Source: Syntrophomonadaceae bacterium
Lineage (GTDB): Bacteria > Bacillota > Dethiobacteria > DTU022
Length of the DNA: 14,973 bases
Direction of reading: 5' to 3'
NCBI GenBank assembly: GCA_007127255.1
Contig: SKZS01000009.1
Coordinates: forward strand, 1 to 14,973
Shown: positions 1-6,495 of the stretch, in pieces
How positions within the stretch are numbered: the first letter of the stretch is position 1
Layout: each line of letters opens with the position of its first letter
Notes under the pieces: model-generated
Database searches by the model: none
What the model was told of the DNA's origin: nothing
The model's input: the letters and a program-made list of their open reading frames with translations, nothing else
Translations under genes and position numbers: made by a program

Positions 1-2
1 AA

Positions 3-149
3 AAGTTACTAGATAAGTTTAAGGAAACCAGACGTAAAATCTCCCCTGCTGTAAAAAGCCTGTTAAATGAAGCGGAGCTGGCAGCAGAGGGTAAAGCTGA
101 ATATAAAACATATGAAGAACTCTTTAAGACGGAAGATGATAATGAATAA
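3..149 (+). CDS. Antitoxin 3' end (partial, enters from left edge)
   Basis: An open frame enters from the left edge and ends at TAA 147-149, giving 48 residues without an internal stop. The visible part begins KLLDKFKETRRKIS and ends EELFKTEDDNE. It is highly charged, rich in Lys and Glu, with an acidic tail, as is common in the toxin-binding C-terminal part of type II antitoxins. It overlaps by 8 nt the start of a RelE/ParE-type reading frame, the usual translationally coupled antitoxin-toxin arrangement. The N-terminal DNA-binding part lies outside the window, so the antitoxin fold (Phd/YefM, RelB or other) cannot be assigned. The antitoxin call rests mainly on its position before the toxin remnant. 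Confidence 0.6.
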   Translation, partial: KLLDKFKETRRKISPAVKSLLNEAELAAEGKAEYKTYEELFKTEDDNE

Positions 150-435
150 GTTAATTATACTTCCACCTGCTGCCAGATATATTAAGAAAATCAGAAACAA
201 ATCACTCAAAAATGAGTTTCAAAAAGCTATAGATGAAATATTGATGAACCCCTATATCGGCACTTTAAAAACGGGAGATTTAGCAGGAATATACTGCTAT
301 AAGATCTTAAATAACTGCCGCATGGCCTTCCCCGCGGCCCGGCCGGCCACGCGGCGGCCGGCGCGCTTGGTCATCTTCTTCGGGTTGCCGCTGGAAAGTG
401 CTGAAAAGTTGCCCGGCAGGCAGGCCGCCTTGTAA
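142..435 (+). pseudogene. RelE/ParE-type toxin, C-terminus replaced (probable remnant)
   Basis: The ATG at 142 overlaps the antitoxin stop; an in-frame ATG at 136 is possible. Residues 1-53 look like a RelE/ParE toxin: PPAARYIKKI, then an amphipathic helix ending in MNPYIG and the family-typical turn KTGDLAGIYCY. A short NNCRMAF segment may still match the usual N-Y-R-x-A-Y strand. From about position 330 the frame enters GC-rich sequence and reads an Ala/Arg/Pro-rich tail to residue 97. That tail resembles no toxin C-terminus and is explained by a gene on the other strand. The usual final strands and terminal catalytic residues of RelE proteins are missing, so activity is doubtful. The cause looks like a deletion or recombination joint near 300-330. 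Intact RelE-type toxins cleave mRNA on the ribosome. Confidence 0.65.
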
Positions 436-464
436 AGCAAGCCCCTGGTTTTGTGAACACTCAT
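297..464 (-). CDS. Small basic hypothetical protein (55 aa)
   Basis: On the minus strand an ATG at 464 is preceded by a GGGGGTG ribosome-binding site about 7 nt upstream, and the frame runs to a TAG at 297-299. The product begins MSVHKTRGLLYKAA and ends in a strongly basic helix containing KRAGRRVAGRAAGKAMR and LFK. The GC-rich third positions and the good ribosome-binding site argue that this strand, rather than the plus-strand toxin tail, is the coding one here. From memory it resembles short, basic, uncharacterised proteins starting HKTRGLLYK found in Peptococcaceae-type Firmicutes; that likeness has not been searched. The last 10 or so codons overlap the truncated toxin antisense. No function can be assigned. 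Nucleic-acid binding is only a guess from the charge. Confidence 0.6.
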   Translation of the reverse strand: MSVHKTRGLLYKAACLPGNFSALSSGNPKKMTKRAGRRVAGRAAGKAMRQLFKIL

Positions 465-523
465 GGTTACACCCCCATTAAATAAGGTAAGACTTTTATT
501 CTCTTATCATATACCGACTAAGC

Positions 524-553
524 ATTATCTTTGCCTAATTCTAAACCTGGCAA
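524..553 (-). promoter_or_regulatory. Candidate promoter for the 55-aa minus-strand gene
   Basis: Read on the minus strand, TTGCCA (553-548) is followed after 18 nt by GATAAT (529-524). This would start a transcript near 517, about 50 nt before the ATG at 464. The match is reasonable, but the area is AT-rich and chance matches are easy. Confidence 0.35.
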
Positions 554-560
554 GCAAGTG

Positions 561-581
561 GCTGCAGTCAATGCAGCTTTT
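561..581 (+). terminator. Short hairpin plus TTTT, weak terminator candidate
   Basis: GCTGCA (561-566) and TGCAGC (572-577) form a perfect 6-bp stem around the loop GTCAA, followed by TTTT. It lies between the toxin-antitoxin debris and the iclR promoter, where a terminator would make sense. The stem is short and the T-tract is interrupted, so confidence is low. Confidence 0.35.
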
Positions 582-604
582 CAAGATTTTTAAGAAAATT
601 ATGC

Positions 605-633
605 TTGACAATAAAAATGGCGCAATATAGAAT
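605..633 (+). promoter_or_regulatory. Sigma-A-type promoter of the iclR-family gene
   Basis: TTGACA at 605-610 and TAGAAT at 628-633 are separated by exactly 17 nt. This is a perfect -35 box and a near-consensus -10 box (TATAAT). Transcription would start near 640, leaving a leader of about 50 nt before the chosen start codon at 689. Confidence 0.75.
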
Positions 634-654
634 TAACTTGTAAATCTGAATGCT

Positions 655-671
655 GTTCGGCCATACCAAAC
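655..671. promoter_or_regulatory. Candidate IclR operator, copy 1 (leader of iclR)
   Basis: GTTCGGCCATACCAAAC lies just downstream of the predicted transcription start. It shares 13 of 17 bases with the site at 1496-1512, including the outer GTTCGGC and AAC. IclR-family operators are often imperfect palindromes of about 15 bp with GTTC/GAAC-like ends (PcaR/PcaU-type, from memory). A repressor bound here would block transcription of its own gene. Confidence 0.5.
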
Positions 672-688
672 GATGGGAAATGGAAATA

Positions 689-1468
689 ATGGATGATATA
701 AGCCAAAAGGGCCTCGTTCGGTCTGTATCACGTGCAGTAAAGATTCTCATGCTTTTTAAAGAACATGACGAGCTGGGTATTGCTAACATCTCACAAATGC
801 TTGGAATCCCTAAAGGCACTGTGCATGCTCTTGTTAAAACTTTAGCCCAGCATGATTTCTTAGAAAAGAACGAGAGCACTCAAAAATACAGGTGTGGCCT
901 TGAAGCATTTAGGCTTGGGATGAGTTTTGCGATGCGCATGGATTTGCGGCGGATTGCGGCAGCTGAACTGGAGAGTTTGTGCTACAGGGCTGATGAAACT
1001 GTTCATATGGCTGTCTTGGTAAACGGCATGTGTGTAAATGTTGACCGGTTTAGTCCTAATAAGCCTTTTCTGCTCATTCCCCAGTCTGGATCGGCCATTC
1101 CTGCTCACTGTACAGCAACCGGTAAAGTCCTCCTTTCACAACTCTCTGAAGATCAACTAAATGCGGTAATTGAAAGATGCGGCCTGGTTAAGTATACCGA
1201 TTACACGGTAGATAACATTGATACCCTGAAAAAACATATAGACCAGATAAGAAAAGATGGTTATGCCATATCTGACCAGGAAGCCGTTATAGGGCTGACC
1301 TGCATAGCTGTACCGATCAGGGATCACAGCGGTTCTATAGTTGCTGCGATAAGTATTGCCGGGGACACGCAATCAATAACAAATAATAACAAGCAACATG
1401 AATATATTGAAATGATCTCAGAGTCTGCAGAAAAGATTTCTTCCTACTTAGGTTACAATAGCAAATAA
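689..1468 (+). CDS. IclR-family transcriptional regulator
   Basis: This is a ligand-responsive DNA-binding protein, probably controlling the transporter and catabolic cluster downstream. The N-terminus carries an IclR-type winged helix-turn-helix at about residues 8-65 (RSVSRAVKILMLF, then GIANISQMLGIPKGTVHALVKTL). A GAF-like effector domain follows, with the family signatures AIPAHCTATGKVLLSQL and the late GYAISDQEAVIGLTCIAVPI. I chose the ATG at 689 because it gives 259 residues, the normal family length. It also has GGGA 10 nt upstream and leaves the putative operator in the leader. In-frame ATGs at 650 and 680 lack comparable ribosome-binding sites, and starting at 650 would put the operator inside the gene. 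IclR proteins can be repressors or activators; which applies here is not visible. The effector is probably the transported substrate or an intermediate. Confidence 0.93.
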   Translation: MDDISQKGLVRSVSRAVKILMLFKEHDELGIANISQMLGIPKGTVHALVKTLAQHDFLEKNESTQKYRCGLEAFRLGMSFAMRMDLRRIAAAELESLCYRADETVHMAVLVNGMCVNVDRFSPNKPFLLIPQSGSAIPAHCTATGKVLLSQLSEDQLNAVIERCGLVKYTDYTVDNIDTLKKHIDQIRKDGYAISDQEAVIGLTCIAVPIRDHSGSIVAAISIAGDTQSITNNNKQHEYIEMISESAEKISSYLGYNSK

Positions 1469-1495
1469 TTTTTTTTGTCACGATAACAAAACGGT

Positions 1496-1512
1496 GTTCG
1501 GCTATTCTGAAC
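1496..1512. promoter_or_regulatory. Candidate IclR operator, copy 2 (before the TRAP operon)
   Basis: GTTCGGCTATTCTGAAC is an imperfect palindrome with outer arms GTTC and GAAC plus a matching G/C pair. It is 28 nt after the regulator stop codon and about 155 nt before dctP. With the near-identical site at 655-671 it marks both the regulator leader and the region ahead of the operon. I could not identify a convincing -35/-10 pair in 1470-1667, so how it acts on dctP is unresolved. Confidence 0.5.
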
Positions 1513-1601
1513 GTAAATGCAATCTCTGCTGTCCGGTTGTTATTAATTAAGCTTAAGGTAACGGCATTTTGAAGAATGGTGAAAGGGGGCGAAGTATAGC
1601 T

Positions 1602-1653
1602 TAAATTGTAAAAAAAGGTTTTTTGGTGTCTTTAAATTTGGCTTAACAATTTA
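1602..1653 (+). promoter_or_regulatory. 8-bp inverted repeat abutting the dctP ribosome-binding site
   Basis: TAAATTGT (1602-1609) is exactly complementary to ACAATTTA (1646-1653), enclosing 36 nt. The right arm touches the AGGAGG sequence at 1653-1658. It could fold in the leader RNA and affect dctP translation, or it may be chance in AT-rich sequence. Confidence 0.25.
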
Positions 1654-1667
1654 GGAGGAGAAAAAAA

Positions 1668-2828
1668 ATGAGGGAAAAAACTGTTATTGGTATTGCGGTG
1701 CTTTTAGTTTTGTTGTTCGGTTTAATGATTGCCGGCTGTAACAATGACTCCCCGGCCGATGATGCTGTGCAGCCAGATAGAGATTACCCTGTATACACTA
1801 AAGACAACCCCCTGGTTATGACTTTTGCCATCCAGGAGCCTCCTGCCGGATCTCGGGCAGAGCGTGGTTTTTGGCTATCAGAAGTTATCCCTGAGCGGTC
1901 TGATGGCCGGATAAAATTTGAGTTTTATCACTCCGGCAGTGTATACGGAACACTTACAGAAATGGACATGGCCTTAATGGATGGCAGTTTGTCTATGGCT
2001 CACACCATTAATTTCACCAACCATGACCCCCGTTTTGAGCTGCTTTACCTGCCCCTGATGTTTGAAAACGACACTCATATCGATCGTTTTTACGATACGG
2101 ATACTTTTAGAGATATGATGCAAAGTGTATATGATAATGGGATAATCCATATTCCGGGGATGAACTGGGGTAACATGGGAAGCTGGATGCTGATAAACTT
2201 CGATACACCAATAACTACTGTTGAAGATTTCCAGGGTTTAAAGGTCAGGGAACCTGAATGGACAGCTTTTAGGCCCCTCCTTGACAAAGTAGGTGTTTCA
2301 GCAGTGCAAATACCCATACCGGAAGTTTCTGCTGCCCTTGACACAGGAATGATTGATGGGGTTATTACCAACGAACCCGGCCTTGTAGGCATGGGATTGC
2401 TGGAAAAAGGACCATACATTCTTAATTCCCCCCGTCTAAACTATGATGGCTGGAACATGTTTGGAGTTTTTATAAGCAAAGCATGGTGGGATAAAGTCCC
2501 CCCAGATTTAAGAGAAATAATCCTGTTTTCACTGAGTGAAGCTTCAGGAAAAATGCGTCCAGCTGTAATTGACCAAACAGATACAATAACCGCTTTTGCA
2601 CAAATGGGCGCGACAATTACTGAACTTGAAGATGCAGAATATGAAAAGTTGCTGGAATTAGCCCAGGAGTCGTGGCAGGCTACGGCCCAGGAACTAGATC
2701 AGGCCGGCTTCGATGGCCAGGCCCTGATTGATAAAATCGCAGGCATGAGAGGTGTCCCCTACAATCCTACCACTCCCTCTGACTACTATTTCAAAGATCG
2801 CCAGGGTCAGTGGTATTTCGGCAATTAA
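1668..2828 (+). CDS. dctP: TRAP transporter solute-binding lipoprotein, DctP family
   Basis: This is the extracytoplasmic substrate-binding subunit of a tripartite ATP-independent periplasmic transporter, which captures organic acids for sodium- or proton-driven uptake. It has a positively charged start, a hydrophobic segment at about residues 6-22 and a lipobox ending IAGC with the lipidated Cys at 24, as expected for a Gram-positive binding protein anchored outside the membrane. The DctP fold is supported by the mid-protein segment DFQGLKVREPEW. The Arg there (about residue 194) is in the position that normally salt-bridges the substrate carboxylate. The following segment ALDTGMIDGVITNEPG is also typical. 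At 386 residues it is slightly longer than the usual 330-350. A very strong ribosome-binding site (AGGAGGAG) precedes the ATG. The ligand is probably a carboxylate but cannot be specified. Confidence 0.93.
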   Translation: MREKTVIGIAVLLVLLFGLMIAGCNNDSPADDAVQPDRDYPVYTKDNPLVMTFAIQEPPAGSRAERGFWLSEVIPERSDGRIKFEFYHSGSVYGTLTEMDMALMDGSLSMAHTINFTNHDPRFELLYLPLMFENDTHIDRFYDTDTFRDMMQSVYDNGIIHIPGMNWGNMGSWMLINFDTPITTVEDFQGLKVREPEWTAFRPLLDKVGVSAVQIPIPEVSAALDTGMIDGVITNEPGLVGMGLLEKGPYILNSPRLNYDGWNMFGVFISKAWWDKVPPDLREIILFSLSEASGKMRPAVIDQTDTITAFAQMGATITELEDAEYEKLLELAQESWQATAQELDQAGFDGQALIDKIAGMRGVPYNPTTPSDYYFKDRQGQWYFGN

Positions 2829-2842
2829 CGTAGTTTACGGTA

Positions 2843-2884
2843 AAGGGCTCGTCGGTTTTGATAACTGACGAGCCCTTCTTTTCC
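2843..2884 (+). terminator. Strong intrinsic terminator between dctP and dctQ
   Basis: AAGGGCTCGTC (2843-2853) pairs perfectly with GACGAGCCCTT (2867-2877). The stem extends by four more pairs, including one G-T, around the loop TTGAT, and is followed by CTTTTC. It lies 15 nt after the dctP stop and before dctQ on the same strand. No clear promoter follows it before dctQ. It probably acts as a partial terminator giving more binding protein than membrane subunits. Confidence 0.85.
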
Positions 2885-2924
2885 CTGGTTTCACAAGGCA
2901 AGCGTAATAAGGGAGGACAGGTTT

Positions 2925-3473
2925 ATGGCGGTTCTTATGAAAGTGTATACAAAATTCTTTGAGGGACTTGCTTCATTTGTTAAAATTCTAAGCTACATTT
3001 TAGTATTATCACTGATGGTTATTGTCTTTGCCGAAGTTATCACAAGATATCTGTTTGGAATCAGTCATGCTTTTGCTGAGGAATGGGTAAGGTGGATTCA
3101 AATCTGGACTGTATACCTGATGGGGCCGGTAATTATTAGAAGTGCCGGCCATATAAAGATCGATATCTTATTTGCCAAAATGAGCAAAAAGTTACAAGTA
3201 GCATCAACCATCATCAACAACCTCTTAATCATGGTTTACGCCGCGCTGCTTATCCTTGGAGGATACAAAATTTTTCAGCACTTTTTTACATTCGGCATTA
3301 AATCTACATCTGAATTCAGGGTTCCCTTCTGGATTCCATACAGTGTTTTGATGGTTGGCGGCATTCTTTTCCTGCTTTTTGCCTTTGAAAACATAATTAA
3401 AACAATTATTACCGGTAAAACAGACACATTTAAGCCGCCATCAGTTGGAGAAGAGAAAAGGGGTGAACTATAA
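2925..3473 (+). CDS. dctQ: TRAP transporter small membrane subunit, DctQ family
   Basis: This is the four-helix membrane subunit that pairs with DctM. Hydrophobic stretches near residues 15-40, 60-72, 90-112 and 133-157 give the expected four transmembrane segments in 182 residues. The DctQ-typical segment after the first helix is present: VITRYLFGISHAFAEEWVRW, followed by GPVIIRSAGHIKID. The ATG at 2925 has GGGAGGAC about 8 nt upstream. The stop codon is immediately followed by the dctM ATG, so the two membrane subunits are translationally coupled. A charged cytoplasmic tail ends the protein. Confidence 0.92.
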   Translation: MAVLMKVYTKFFEGLASFVKILSYILVLSLMVIVFAEVITRYLFGISHAFAEEWVRWIQIWTVYLMGPVIIRSAGHIKIDILFAKMSKKLQVASTIINNLLIMVYAALLILGGYKIFQHFFTFGIKSTSEFRVPFWIPYSVLMVGGILFLLFAFENIIKTIITGKTDTFKPPSVGEEKRGEL

Positions 3474-4748
3474 ATGGAAATCGCCCTGGGCATATTGATA
3501 GCTGTCTTGCTTTATGCTTTTGGAAGCTCACTGTTTATAGTCTTTGCCACCCTGGCATCAATACTAATTATGTTTGTTTACGGTATGCCGATTCAATCAT
3601 ATGTAATGATGTATTTTGCTGAAATAAATAACTTTACCCTGGTAGCGGCACCTCTTTTTGTTCTGGCAGGAAACTTTATGATTTATGGCGGGCTTTCCGA
3701 GCAGCTGGTTAAATTGTTCAAGTCATTTACCGGTCATATTTCCGGTGGTCTTGCTTTGGGCGTGGTCATTGCTTCAGCTTTTGTTGGCGCTCTAACCGGT
3801 TCTGCCCTGGCAACCCTGGCAGCGGTAGGCCTTATTATGTTTCCGGCCATGATAGAAAGCGGCTACAGTAAGGGTTTTAGCGCAAGCATACTGGCCAGCA
3901 GCATGGGGCTTGGATTTTTGATCCCCCCGAGCATGCTTTTGATCATATACAGCTTTTTAACCTTTGAGAATGTTTCGCGCATGTTCGCTGCCGGCATTTT
4001 GCCCGGCCTGGTTTCTGCGGGGGTACTCTGTGTAGCCATACTGATAATAGGCAGGGTAAAAAAATTACCCAGAGCTGAAAAAGTAAACTGGAAAGAAAGG
4101 TTTAGCCTGCTTATTAAATCTATCCCTGCAATACTGATGCCTGTAGTTGTTTTAGGTGGTATATACGGAGGCATTTTTACTCCGACAGAAGCTGCTGCAG
4201 TGGCCTGCGTTTATACCATACTGGTCGGCATCTTCATCTATAGAAAGCTGAACTGGAAGCATTTCATAAAAGCTGTAGATGAAACAACAAAAATAATTGG
4301 AACTATATTTTTGCTTATTGTTGCCGGAATGGTTCTTGGCAATTCTTTTATCATGTTAGGTTTAGGCCAGAGTGTTAGCTCCTGGTTCCTAGGGCTGCAG
4401 TTGGAACCGATTACTTTTCTTTTAATCACAGTGCTGATTTTGACCGCACTTGGTTGTATCATGGAAGGGATAGCGGTGCTGGTTATTAGCATACCTTTCC
4501 TGATGCCTGTAGTTACGACCATGGGAATTGACAAAATACACTTCGGAATAATTGTATGCATGTGCCTGATCCTTGGTTATTTAACCCCGCCCATGTCAAT
4601 AGGCATATATGCTTCATCGGGTTTGTTTAACACCCCGATCCATCATATTATATTAGGCATCTGGCCCTTCCTGGTCGCAATAATAGTGACAGTGTTAATT
4701 ATTGTATTCGTCCCGCCAATAGCTGTTTTTATACCCAGCTTGATGTGA
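3474..4748 (+). CDS. dctM: TRAP transporter large permease subunit, DctM family
   Basis: This is the large membrane subunit that carries the transport pathway of the TRAP system. The 424-residue product is almost entirely hydrophobic, with about 12 predicted membrane segments. It shows DctM hallmarks: PLFVLAGNFMIYGGLSEQL near residues 59-77, the small-residue segment ASAFVGALTGSALATLAAVG, the motif FLIPPSMLLIIYSF, and IFTPTEAAAVACVYT in the second half. A late GYLTPPMSIGIYASSG segment mirrors the first-half IPPS motif, reflecting the internal two-fold repeat of this family. The ATG directly follows the dctQ stop, with GGGGTGA as ribosome-binding site inside the end of dctQ. DctQ and DctM are separate genes, not fused. 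Confidence 0.95.
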   Translation: MEIALGILIAVLLYAFGSSLFIVFATLASILIMFVYGMPIQSYVMMYFAEINNFTLVAAPLFVLAGNFMIYGGLSEQLVKLFKSFTGHISGGLALGVVIASAFVGALTGSALATLAAVGLIMFPAMIESGYSKGFSASILASSMGLGFLIPPSMLLIIYSFLTFENVSRMFAAGILPGLVSAGVLCVAILIIGRVKKLPRAEKVNWKERFSLLIKSIPAILMPVVVLGGIYGGIFTPTEAAAVACVYTILVGIFIYRKLNWKHFIKAVDETTKIIGTIFLLIVAGMVLGNSFIMLGLGQSVSSWFLGLQLEPITFLLITVLILTALGCIMEGIAVLVISIPFLMPVVTTMGIDKIHFGIIVCMCLILGYLTPPMSIGIYASSGLFNTPIHHIILGIWPFLVAIIVTVLIIVFVPPIAVFIPSLM

Positions 4749-4781
4749 TAATTAAGGCGGGTTAATAAATGGGAAAGGAGA

Positions 4782-6467
4782 ATGGCTTTGACACTTTCTA
4801 AAAGAAGTAACGCAGTTAAAGACGGCCTGTTCAGAACCGCGGCGCGGGCCCTAATAAAAGGCGCCGGTTTTAGTGACGATGACATTAAAAAACCATTTAT
4901 TGGCATTGCCAATTCATGGACGAACATGTTCCCCGGGCATGCTCATCATAATCAGCTTGCTGAAGCGGTAATGGCTGGAGTTCAATCGGCTGGCGGAACC
5001 CCTTTTGTTTTCTCTACCATAGCAATTTGCGATGGTATAGCCACGGGACTTGATGGAATGAGGTATTCTTTGCCCAGTCGTGAGTTAATTGCAGATTCAG
5101 CAGAAACAATGGCCGGGGCGCACTGTTTCGATGCTATGGTTTATATTGCCAGCTGCGACAAGATTATCCCGGGCATGCTGATGGCTGCAGCCCGCATAAA
5201 CCTCCCTTCAATAATTGTAAGCGGAGGGCCGATGCTGACCGGCTTCTACAAGGGCGAAAGGGTAAGCCTTATATCTCTTGGCGAATCGGTGGGCAAGGTG
5301 ATGACCGGAAAGCTTAGCCAGGAGGACCTTTTGGCTATGGAAGATGAAGCGTGTCCGGGTTGCGGTTCATGCCAGGGCATGTATACTGCCAATTCAATGG
5401 CCAGCCTGCTTGAAGTTATTGGCATGGGGCTGCCCGGGACGGGCACCATCCCCGCTGTTCATGCCGGGCGTATCCGTCTGGCTAAAGAAGCAGGTAAAAG
5501 AATTATAAAGCTTTTGGAAGATGATATTAAGCCTTCTGACATAATAAACGAAAACAGCTTAAGAAACTGTATCACTACTGATATGCTGCTCGGCTGCTCT
5601 ACTAATACCGTTCTTCATTTGCTGGCTTTGACAGCGGAGCTGGATATTGATGTTGACTTAAAAACTTTTGATGAAATAAGCAAAAAGACTCCTAATATAT
5701 GCCGCCTTTCGCCTGCCGGTAATCACCATTTTGAAGATTTTTTTGAAGCCGGAGGCATGTCTGCGGTAATTAATGAAGGAATAAAGCACAACCTTTTGAA
5801 GGGTGATAATATAACGGTTACGGGAAATAATCTTCTTGAAAATGTATCCGGAACGGAAATTGAGAATAACGAGGTTATCAGATCTATTTCCAATCCCTAT
5901 ACTAATGAAGGCGGGTTATCTGTATTATGGGGCAACCTGGCCCCGGAGGGAGCTTTAATAAAAAGCTCTGCGGTTGCAGAAGAGATGCTTTACCATAAAG
6001 GCCCGGCGAGGGTTTTTAATTCTGAGCAGGAAGCTTTTAAGGCAATCTCAGATAATATGGTAAAGAGCGGTGATGTTGTGGTGATTCGTTACGAAGGCCC
6101 CAGAGGTGCACCGGGAATGCCGGAAATGGTGATGATCACTGCCCTGCTGGCCGGGATGGGCCTCGATAAAGATGTAGCCTTAGTAACAGATGGTCGCTTT
6201 TCGGGTGCAAGCCGGGGAGCCATGGTAGGCCATGTTACTCCTGAGGCTGCAGATGGTGGGCCAATAGCTTTAATTCAAGAAGGGGATATAATTGAAGTAA
6301 ATGTCAGGGAAAGAACAATATCACTTCTTGTTGAAGAGGACATGCTGGAATCCAGGGCTAAAAAGTGGAGCTGCATAAAGCTCGATTCCGCAGGTGATTA
6401 CCTGCAAAGGTATGCAAAACTGGTTGGCCCTTCTTCTAAGGGTGCCACCCTTAAGCAGCGGACCTAA
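4782..6467 (+). CDS. IlvD/Edd-family dihydroxy-acid or sugar-acid dehydratase
   Basis: Members of this family use an Fe-S cluster and Mg to dehydrate 2,3-dihydroxy acids or aldonates to 2-oxo acids. Visible motifs are NSWTNMFPGH (about 44-53), AICDGIA with C83, SCDKIIPGMLM with C125/D126/K127, and CPGCGSCQGMYTANSM with C191, C194 and C197. The C-terminal TDGRFSGASRG supplies the catalytic serine (S474). The length of 561 is normal. It has PGH where L-arabinonate-dehydratase-type enzymes carry their first cluster Cys, so a third ligand is unclear. PGH is also found in E. coli IlvD, which is [4Fe-4S]. No other ilv genes are nearby and a TRAP importer precedes it, so a catabolic role is more likely than valine/isoleucine synthesis. 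AAGGAG lies only about 1-2 nt before the ATG at 4782; the in-frame TTG at 4788 is better spaced and may be the true start. Confidence 0.9.
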   Translation: MALTLSKRSNAVKDGLFRTAARALIKGAGFSDDDIKKPFIGIANSWTNMFPGHAHHNQLAEAVMAGVQSAGGTPFVFSTIAICDGIATGLDGMRYSLPSRELIADSAETMAGAHCFDAMVYIASCDKIIPGMLMAAARINLPSIIVSGGPMLTGFYKGERVSLISLGESVGKVMTGKLSQEDLLAMEDEACPGCGSCQGMYTANSMASLLEVIGMGLPGTGTIPAVHAGRIRLAKEAGKRIIKLLEDDIKPSDIINENSLRNCITTDMLLGCSTNTVLHLLALTAELDIDVDLKTFDEISKKTPNICRLSPAGNHHFEDFFEAGGMSAVINEGIKHNLLKGDNITVTGNNLLENVSGTEIENNEVIRSISNPYTNEGGLSVLWGNLAPEGALIKSSAVAEEMLYHKGPARVFNSEQEAFKAISDNMVKSGDVVVIRYEGPRGAPGMPEMVMITALLAGMGLDKDVALVTDGRFSGASRGAMVGHVTPEAADGGPIALIQEGDIIEVNVRERTISLLVEEDMLESRAKKWSCIKLDSAGDYLQRYAKLVGPSSKGATLKQRT

Positions 6468-6495
6468 AAGCAACAGAAAGGTAAGGTTAATTATT

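Noticed and set aside
568..879. 103-residue minus-strand frame across the iclR start
   Set aside because: It is antisense to the iclR promoter and winged-helix codons, with no ribosome-binding site or family resemblance.
6394..6495. N-terminal extension of the LarA-type gene overlapping the dehydratase
   Set aside because: The overlap reads the dehydratase end in another frame. The ATG at 6496 gives a normal family N-terminus and aligns the cofactor residues with LarA numbering.
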